Source: Planctomycetota bacterium
GTDB taxonomy: Bacteria > Planctomycetota > PUPC01 > JACPCR01
NCBI GenBank assembly: GCA_030740295.1
Contig: JASLXP010001129.1
Location: 1 to 30,978 of the forward strand
DNA length: 30,978 nucleotides
Direction: 5' to 3'
In this document: one piece after another, positions 25,380-30,978 of the stretch
How the letters are laid out: each line of letters opens with the position of its first letter
How positions within the stretch are numbered: the first letter of the stretch is position 1
The notes under the pieces: generated by a model
The model's input: only the letters and a program-made list of their open reading frames with translations
Databases searched by the model: none
What the model was told of the DNA's origin: nothing
Position numbers and translations under genes: made by a program

Positions 25380-26685
25380 CCGGAGGCATGCGGTACACTT
25401 TTTTTCCGGTGCGGTCACAAAAGTAGAGCCTGGATTCGGATACTTCGCGTGCATGGCCATCGGCCCAGAAGGCATGGAAATCCGGATGCGCATTTACCGG
25501 GCGGCAGGCAAATGTGTGATTGAATTCGCTGTCGGCCGTGATGAGTTGGTCGCGCTTCCATGATTCCCCTCGATCGTTACTGATCCACAAAGCCATCTCT
25601 CCCCCGGTGTTGTAGCGTTGCGGGCCTGGCTCTGTCGGGCCAATCACTCGCCAGGTGTCTTCCTCCACGTGAAGACAGCCCGCGTCATAATTGTTGTCTG
25701 AACGCGTGATCTCTCTGCGCTCCCATTGGCTTCCGCACCAGTGGGCAGTCATCCAGACGCGGGGATCATTTTCCGGGCCGCTGTGCGCGCCTCTGCTCGT
25801 CAGGTAGAGGATGACCGGGTGGCCTTCGGCATCGAAATTTAAGTCCTTCACGTAGACACGCAGCTCTTCCGATTCGTAATCGTGCACCAGCGCGTCATTC
25901 ACCACATCCGCAAGGGGGACGGCGATCTCAGCCCCATCAGCATTTCTCCATGTCTCGCCGAAATCATCGGTCTCAAGGTAGTAGAGATTCGTTCGTCGAA
26001 AGTCATTCGGCAGTCGTTGCGTGGGATGATAGTTAAAAGCCGTGCCAACTTTGTCTTTCCATCTCCAGCTCACCTGGTAATGGCCGAGATCGATTCTCGA
26101 AAGCCTCAGCGGCTTTTCCCATCGTCGCCCGTCAACGCTGGTCATCCAGTAAAGCGACCTGCCGCCATCTTCATATCGCGTGTGGAGGAAGAGAAAGCCC
26201 CGGCCCGCGAGATACCACGGTTGGGGATAAGAGAAACTGGTCTCTTGAATGAGCTCGAATGCGTCGATGTCATAGGGTGCACAACTTCTATAGATAAAGG
26301 CCGACCGCGTATTGCCGTGCGCGCTGGGGAAGACCCACACAAAACCGGCGTCATCGAGCATGATGACAGGATTGTCATGCGCGTCATCGGTTCCCTTGTC
26401 CATCAGTAAAGTCGGCCTCGGCAAAGTACCATTGGTGTGATCGAAAAAGGAAACCATGATCTGGATCTGCTGTCCGTCCCGCGGTGTTCCCGCGTAACAG
26501 AAGAAGGTCTTATTCACCTCCTCCGCGTAGATCGCCATGGGGATGTGTTTGGCGAAGGCCGTCGCAAAGCCGCCGCTGTAATGTGTGTATTTGAATTCGT
26601 CACCCGACAGCGCCGAGCCGTTAAATGACCAAATCCCTCGATATCCATTTTCTTTCCGCAATGGCAGCGGAGTTTCAGTCGACAT
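25342..26685 (-). CDS. BNR_4 family beta-propeller protein
   Basis: A 447-aa protein beginning with the typical BNR_4 opening (ENGYRGIWSFNG, then YTHYSGGFATAF). It contains Asp-box-like repeats (SVDGRRWEK, ETDDFGETWRN, SNDRGESWKRD) expected of a six- or seven-bladed propeller. BNR_4 proteins are found in polysaccharide utilisation gene sets and are related to sialidase-like hydrolases and some ulvan or rhamnogalacturonan lyases; the activity of this one is unknown. There is no signal peptide, so it would act in the cytoplasm. Its ATG overlaps the end of the ABC-class ATPase gene by 11 bp (ATGTCGACTGA), showing co-transcription and likely translational coupling. Confidence 0.82.
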   Translation of the reverse strand: MSTETPLPLRKENGYRGIWSFNGSALSGDEFKYTHYSGGFATAFAKHIPMAIYAEEVNKTFFCYAGTPRDGQQIQIMVSFFDHTNGTLPRPTLLMDKGTDDAHDNPVIMLDDAGFVWVFPSAHGNTRSAFIYRSCAPYDIDAFELIQETSFSYPQPWYLAGRGFLFLHTRYEDGGRSLYWMTSVDGRRWEKPLRLSRIDLGHYQVSWRWKDKVGTAFNYHPTQRLPNDFRRTNLYYLETDDFGETWRNADGAEIAVPLADVVNDALVHDYESEELRVYVKDLNFDAEGHPVILYLTSRGAHSGPENDPRVWMTAHWCGSQWERREITRSDNNYDAGCLHVEEDTWRVIGPTEPGPQRYNTGGEMALWISNDRGESWKRDQLITADSEFNHTFACRPVNAHPDFHAFWADGHAREVSESRLYFCDRTGKKVYRMPPVMSHDVGEPEAV

Positions 26686-28429
26686 GCTCGAACTCCAGCG
26701 CCTGCAGCCGATTGATCGCCGCGCAGATCTGAAAGCGAGTGGGCCGGCTCAGGAAGTGCTTGCGAAATGGATCGAGCAGCAGCAGCCCGGTCTCATTAAG
26801 TTCCGCCTCCAGAGCGTCAAGCATTTCAGATATCGCAATCCTGCCATTCATCGATTCCTTCATCAGGTACGCCGCAGCCAGAGCAGCAGCGGTCAGATGA
26901 CCTGTCTTCTTCACGGCCGGCAGACGGCTCAAATCCACTTCGTAGCCATCGAGATCTACGAAGCCTCTCGCGTCCGTCTGACAGTCCACATAACGCCGCT
27001 GTCGATACAGATCCACCGCCGTCTTCCGTGGGACGCGCTTTGACAAAGTGAGCGGTTCCGGCGGGGCCGGTATCACGGGATGCCATTTGTCAGCGATCTG
27101 GCGGGCCTCTGCGGTGACGTCCAGGCATCGATAATCCTCCATCTTCAGGACAGAATCCGCGATAGAGAAATACCGGCTCGATGAACCGGCCACGATGATG
27201 CTGGACACCCCTTCCTGCTCGAACAACTCACGTGCCCTTTCCAGGTAACTGGTCAGTGTGAGCTCATCCGCCTCGAGGAGCTCGCGCATACCTTCGTCCG
27301 CGAACATCAGATTTGTAGCTGCCCGGTCTTCATCAATGAGGAGCAATCGGGCGCCTGCATTCAGGGCCTCGATTATGTTGGCCGCCTGAGAAGTGCTGCC
27401 GCTCGAATACTCGCTATTGAAGTGACACAGATCGACATGCGACGGCAGGTTGTGGAGAAACGGTGAAAGATCGACCTGCTGGATGATGCGTCCCTCCTCC
27501 GCCTCCGTGCGGACAGCAAGTGGATCGGCCACGACCAGCTCACGTCCGTCGCCGGGAATATGATTTTTTGTGCCCTCTTCAATGGCACTCAGCAGCGTAG
27601 ATTTTCCGTGATAGGGCCCACCGGTGACGACAGTGACACCCCGCGGAATACCGAGTCCCTGCACGGCGCCGTGCTCCGGTGTTTCCAGCTCGACGGCCAT
27701 CGCTTCCGGTGATTCAAAACTGCGCAAGTGTTCCGCATGCAGAGGCGCATCCGATCGGCCGCCCGATCGCGGCAAGACCGAGCCATTACCAACGAACGCG
27801 ATCAGGTTCTTTTCTCTCAGGCCCGACCGGAGTTGTTCCTGTCGCTCTACCGTCTCCAGGTGGATTTTCAGCGCATCAAGCGTTTCCTGCTTCGGCAGAA
27901 AAGTCTCCGTGACAATTCTTTGCAGAAGCTCGAACATCTCGGAGATTCTGTCCCCCAGAATGATCATGCCGGCCGATGGCAGGCCCACCTTAAGCCGCAA
28001 CTCAATCGCACCGTCGTCGAAGCAGCAGGCATTACGTTCTTCCACTGACTGTCCCGGACGGTCAGTATCGATGAGGCCGCCGATTCCTGACCCGCGACAC
28101 CCGGCAGGCTGTTCGCCGAGGTTCGAGAGAAAGAGGCGCAGAAAGAAATCAGCCGCCGCGATTCTGCGCAGGCATGTGTTCCAGTATTCCGCCGGAATTC
28201 CAATCTCTTTGGGATGAACCCAGACCACGAAGTCGGCAGGCGGACCGTGATGATCCGGCGGAAGATGCGTAACGAAAAATTCAAAGTGTTCGAACCGCCA
28301 GCCCCCGACAATCTCTTTGTATGCCCCAAACCCAAGCCCATCGATAAACTCGATTCGCTGCTTCAACTGGAATCTGACACGAAATTCCTTGCGCCTGCCT
28401 CGCGTCTTCTTGTAAAGGTTCAGATCCAT
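26675..28429 (-). CDS. Predicted ATPase of the ABC class (PF09818-like)
   Basis: A 584-aa soluble protein of the stand-alone ABC-class ATPase family. An N-terminal domain (about 1-215, HLPPDHHGPPADFVVWVHP) is followed by the ATPase core. Walker A is GGPYHGKSTLL (about 271-281), the signature-like segment is SSGSTSQAANIIEAL, and Walker B is ARLLLIDEDRAATNLM. A helical C-terminal domain with KKTGHLTAAALAAAYL follows. The family is widespread but functionally uncharacterised. The ATG at 28427-28429 follows an in-frame TAA within about 40 bases upstream; no good Shine-Dalgarno is seen. The 3' end overlaps the BNR_4 gene. Repeat element A2 lies 56 bp upstream of its start, between it and the divergent sulfatase gene. 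Confidence 0.85.
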   Translation of the reverse strand: MDLNLYKKTRGRRKEFRVRFQLKQRIEFIDGLGFGAYKEIVGGWRFEHFEFFVTHLPPDHHGPPADFVVWVHPKEIGIPAEYWNTCLRRIAAADFFLRLFLSNLGEQPAGCRGSGIGGLIDTDRPGQSVEERNACCFDDGAIELRLKVGLPSAGMIILGDRISEMFELLQRIVTETFLPKQETLDALKIHLETVERQEQLRSGLREKNLIAFVGNGSVLPRSGGRSDAPLHAEHLRSFESPEAMAVELETPEHGAVQGLGIPRGVTVVTGGPYHGKSTLLSAIEEGTKNHIPGDGRELVVADPLAVRTEAEEGRIIQQVDLSPFLHNLPSHVDLCHFNSEYSSGSTSQAANIIEALNAGARLLLIDEDRAATNLMFADEGMRELLEADELTLTSYLERARELFEQEGVSSIIVAGSSSRYFSIADSVLKMEDYRCLDVTAEARQIADKWHPVIPAPPEPLTLSKRVPRKTAVDLYRQRRYVDCQTDARGFVDLDGYEVDLSRLPAVKKTGHLTAAALAAAYLMKESMNGRIAISEMLDALEAELNETGLLLLDPFRKHFLSRPTRFQICAAINRLQALEFEHVD

Positions 28430-28484
28430 AAGGCCGGCAATGATGTCCGGAAGGAAGCAGGATGCCAGCGGTTAGCATTGGCAA

Positions 28485-28655
28485 CGAGTAATGAGTAATA
28501 AGTAATGAGTAAGAAGAGACTGCAGACCATAAACCCCAGACTGAAGACAGATATGCCTGATACTCAGCACGAACCAGGAACATAGACCAGGGAGCCAACC
28601 GCGGCCTCAGTAAAACCGGCCCTCCAAGTTAACACTTACTCATTACGTATTACGT
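28485..28655 (+). repeat. Intergenic element A2 with inverted heptad-array ends
   Basis: The left end is GAGTAATGAGTAATAAGTAA and onward (28485-28513). The right end is CTTACTCATTACGTATTAC (28635-28653). The reverse complement of the left end matches the right end at 18 of 19 positions. The interior shares ordered blocks with A1: GAACCAGGAACATAGACC (28571-28588), CCTCAG (28605-28610) and CGGCCCTC (28617-28624). It lies between divergent genes and ends a few bases before the sulfatase ATG, for which no Shine-Dalgarno is visible. Confidence 0.8.
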
Positions 28656-28661
28656 ACACCT

Positions 28662-30062
28662 ATGAACATCGTATTCTTCTTCACCGACGACCAACGCTTT
28701 GACACCATCCAGGCCCTGGGCCACTCCCAGATCAAGACCCCGAATATCGACCGGCTGGTCGAGATGGGCACAACCTTCACTCACGCGCACATTCCCTGCG
28801 GTACGAGCGGCGCGGTATGCATGCCCAGCCGGGCAATGCTGCACAGTGGGCGGAGCCTGTTTCACATTGAGGGAGCAGGACAATCTATCCCGCACGATCA
28901 CATCACCCTTGGTCAGGCTTTGCGTGCAAAGGGATATCGGACCTACGGTTCCGGCAAGTGGCATAACGGTCGAGAGGCATTCCATCGAAGCTTCAGTGAT
29001 GGCGCTGAGATCTTCTTCGGTGGGATGGCGGACCACTGGAACATGCCGGCCTACAACTACGACCCTTCCGGCGAATACTCCTCGAGGCTCAGGGAGACGC
29101 TCAACTGGTTCGGCTCGAATGAAATCCGTGAACGCCAGGCCGATCACATTCACGCAGGCCAACACTCGACGGACATCCTTGGCCGTGCGGCCGCGGAGTT
29201 TATCCGTTCGTATGAAGACGACGCGCCGTTCTTTGTATACCTCTCGTTCCTCGCGCCGCACGACCCGCGTACCATGCCGGCCGAATTTCTGAATATGTAC
29301 GACCCCGAGGACATCGAACTTCCACCGAACTTCACCGGAGGGCATCCATTCGACAACGGCGCATTGCACATCCGCGATGAGGAGCTCGCCGGCTTCCCGC
29401 GCACAGCCGCGGAGACCAGGAGACACATCGCGGAATACTACGCCATGATCACCCACCTCGACGCGCAGGTCGGGGACGTACTGAAAGCGCTCGAAGAAAA
29501 GGGAGTCCTCGACGACACCATTCTGGTCTTCGCCGGAGACAATGGTCTCGCGGTCGGCCAGCACGGGCTCTTCGGCAAGCAGAGCTGCTACGACCACAGC
29601 GTCCGCGTGCCGCTGATATTCGCTGGACCCGGTGTGCCCAAGGGTCATCGTACAGACGCCTACGCCTACCTGTTCGACATCTTCCCGACCTTGTGCGAGC
29701 TGACCGGCACCAAAAAACCTGACAGTGTCGAAGGCACGAGCCTGGTGACTGCGATGAACGACGCGAATGCGAAGGTGCGCGACACACTCTATTTCGCCTA
29801 CACAAGTAATCAGCGAGCAGTGAAAGACCGCCAATACAAACTGGTCGAATACGTAGTCCAGGGCCGGCACAACATGACCCAGTTGTTCGACCTGGTAAAC
29901 GATCCCTGGGAGCTGAATAACCTTGCGGACGACCCGGCTCAGGCTGACAAGGTAATGGAGCTCCGCACAGAGCTCCGCCGATACAGCGAAGAATGGGATG
30001 ACCGTTCGAGTGAGTGGGGCGAGGTCTTCTGGCCCGTGTATGAGTCGTCCTTGGATTCGTGA
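28662..30062 (+). CDS. Type I sulfatase
   Basis: A 466-aa arylsulfatase-family enzyme that hydrolyses sulfate esters. The formylglycine motif is C53-M-P-S-R with the downstream LHSGR, so it needs a formylglycine-generating or anaerobic maturase enzyme encoded elsewhere. Metal ligands include Asp9-Asp10 (FFTDDQR) and Asp293-Asn294 (GDNGLAVGQHGL). GSGKWHNG and FLAPHDPR are family motifs. It begins directly with the first core strand (MNIVFFFTDDQ), so there is no signal peptide and it should be cytoplasmic. This points to sugar sulfates taken up before desulfation. Element A2 ends about seven bases before the ATG. The DUF4838 gene follows 183 bp downstream. Confidence 0.93.
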   Translation: MNIVFFFTDDQRFDTIQALGHSQIKTPNIDRLVEMGTTFTHAHIPCGTSGAVCMPSRAMLHSGRSLFHIEGAGQSIPHDHITLGQALRAKGYRTYGSGKWHNGREAFHRSFSDGAEIFFGGMADHWNMPAYNYDPSGEYSSRLRETLNWFGSNEIRERQADHIHAGQHSTDILGRAAAEFIRSYEDDAPFFVYLSFLAPHDPRTMPAEFLNMYDPEDIELPPNFTGGHPFDNGALHIRDEELAGFPRTAAETRRHIAEYYAMITHLDAQVGDVLKALEEKGVLDDTILVFAGDNGLAVGQHGLFGKQSCYDHSVRVPLIFAGPGVPKGHRTDAYAYLFDIFPTLCELTGTKKPDSVEGTSLVTAMNDANAKVRDTLYFAYTSNQRAVKDRQYKLVEYVVQGRHNMTQLFDLVNDPWELNNLADDPAQADKVMELRTELRRYSEEWDDRSSEWGEVFWPVYESSLDS

Positions 30063-30193
30063 GAGCCATCCTCCTGTCTCTGATCGGCATAGGACTTCAG
30101 GCCAGTGGAGATCCACGCTTTGTCCTCGCTAAAGTAGCTGAGAATAGAGGAGGGGTTGGAGGTGGGCCTCATAGGAATGGATTTGTCTTAGCC

Positions 30194-30234
30194 GCTGAAA
30201 CCTCCCACAATCCTGCTTCCCCGTCTGTTTCAGC
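30194..30234 (+). other. Inverted repeat upstream of the DUF4838 gene
   Basis: GCTGAAAC (30194-30201) and GTTTCAGC (30227-30234) are an 8-bp perfect inverted repeat with a 25-base spacer, ending 11 bases before the TTG start at 30246. It could be an operator or an mRNA hairpin. The rest of the 183-bp gap shows nothing clear. Confidence 0.3.
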
Positions 30235-30245
30235 TCGAAAAGCCA

Positions 30246-30978
30246 TTGGTTACCAAACGCTCATTCTTCGGCATTGCCATCTTCGCGGCTTCCCTGTGGC
30301 TCTCACTTTCTGCAGAGATCCCAATCGCGGAAAACGGCGGTTCTCTCTGCCCGATTTTTTATTCAGACAACGCCCTTGAGAAGAAGGCTGCCACGCAGCT
30401 CGGCGCCTATCTCAAGAAAATCACAGGCGGCACTTTCAAAGTCGTCCCCGCGACAGAGCCACTGCCCGACACCGGCATTTTCGTCGGGAGTATCGCTGAC
30501 GGCGAATTGAAACTGAAAGAAGAAGACGGCTTCGTCATTCAAACCGTGGGCAGACGAATGTTCATCGCGGGCGGCTCACCTGTTGGCACGATGTATGGGG
30601 TGTACGGATTTCTCGAAGAGGTGCTCGGATGCCGATGGTGGTCGCACACGGAAGAGGATGTGCCCTCTAGGCCAACCATCAGCATTGGCAACGTCGACCT
30701 CAAACGCGAGCCGGCATTTGCCATGCATCACATGATGAATCTCGAGGCACAGAGCAAAACGAACGACTTCAAATACAAGGGCCGCGGCACGGGTCGGCAG
30801 GGATTCACCGGCAGCCACAACATGTACAAGCTCATGGCAGCTTATGGCAAGGAGCATCCTGAGATTTATCCCGAGGGCAAGGACGGCAAACGCAAGCCGA
30901 ACAATCTGCATCTCTGCTACCTCGCTACAGATCTTTCCGAGGCACTGGCGGAAGTCATCGCCAGGCAAGTCGAAGCAA
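30246..30978 (+). CDS. DUF4838 domain protein, 5' part
   Basis: The frame opens after a TAG at 30189 and runs off the right edge. It has no upstream ATG. TTG at 30246 gives a clean signal peptide (VTKRSFFGIAIFAASLWLSL, then SA-EIPIAENGG), so I take it as the start. The mature part matches the N-terminal GH67-like region that accompanies DUF4838: AATQLGAYLKKITGG, EDGFVIQTVGRRMFIAGG, GTMYGVYGFLEEVLGCRWW and REPAFAMHH. Such proteins are predicted glycoside hydrolases, relatives of alpha-glucuronidase, and are common in polysaccharide-degrading PVC-type bacteria. About 244 codons are present; family members usually run to 600-900. It probably acts with the sulfatase upstream on a sulfated or acidic polysaccharide, which is inference. 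Confidence 0.8.
   Translation, partial: MVTKRSFFGIAIFAASLWLSLSAEIPIAENGGSLCPIFYSDNALEKKAATQLGAYLKKITGGTFKVVPATEPLPDTGIFVGSIADGELKLKEEDGFVIQTVGRRMFIAGGSPVGTMYGVYGFLEEVLGCRWWSHTEEDVPSRPTISIGNVDLKREPAFAMHHMMNLEAQSKTNDFKYKGRGTGRQGFTGSHNMYKLMAAYGKEHPEIYPEGKDGKRKPNNLHLCYLATDLSEALAEVIARQVEA

Noticed and set aside
28650..30116. 488-codon open frame on the minus strand
   Set aside because: Lies antisense to the sulfatase gene, has Val/Arg-rich shadow composition and no recognisable domain, whereas the plus frame has every sulfatase motif.

Overview
The window is a GC-rich bacterial chromosome segment with long intact genes and short gaps. No rRNA, tRNA or ribosomal protein gene is present, so taxonomy rests on gene families. 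The set is a DUF1501 protein, DUF6785/DUF6784-type membrane proteins, a sulfatase, a BNR_4 propeller, a DUF4838 protein, a Tat-signalled PLP enzyme and an MFS/spermidine-synthase/TPR fusion. That combination is typical of Planctomycetota, Lentisphaerota, Verrucomicrobiota or Hydrogenedentota/Sumerlaeota-like uncultured bacteria. This assignment is an inference.

Left region (1-15230, all + strand). After the disordered tail of a truncated gene (1-231) comes a long, tightly packed run: a 292-aa protein of unknown function, a small PqqD-like protein, a large multi-pass DUF6785/DUF6784-type membrane protein, an FtsX/MacB-type permease, a LolD/MacB-type ATPase, a giant (about 1.7 kaa) protein fusing a degenerate M28 peptidase-like ectodomain to an FtsX-type permease, a second OPT-like membrane protein, and a DUF1501 protein. 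I read this as one membrane system: an ABC exporter-like core between two different OPT-superfamily-like proteins, preceded by a PqqD-like peptide-binding protein. It is the best candidate here for an undescribed system, perhaps handling a peptide or lipoprotein-like substrate.

Threaded through this run, and again before the sulfatase, are unusual elements ended by inverted arrays of a 7-bp unit (TAATACG, TAATGCG, TAATGAG or TAATAAG, and the complement). They fill the space between the stop codon of one gene and the start codon of the next. One supplies a stop codon. Another supplies an ATG and the hydrophobic core of a signal peptide.

Middle region (15231-23918). A minus-strand MFS/spermidine-synthase-like/TPR protein is followed by plus-strand genes: an M42 aminopeptidase, an O-antigen ligase-like/TPR protein, a secreted protein of unknown function behind a strong sigma70-like promoter, and a sugar phosphate isomerase/epimerase-like TIM barrel.

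Right region (23919-30978). On the minus strand lie a Tat-signalled class V aminotransferase and a coupled pair: an ABC-class ATPase whose 3' end overlaps a BNR_4 beta-propeller gene. On the plus strand lie a cytoplasmic type I sulfatase and the 5' part of a secreted DUF4838 protein that starts at TTG. The last group looks like accessory carbohydrate or sulfated-polysaccharide metabolism.
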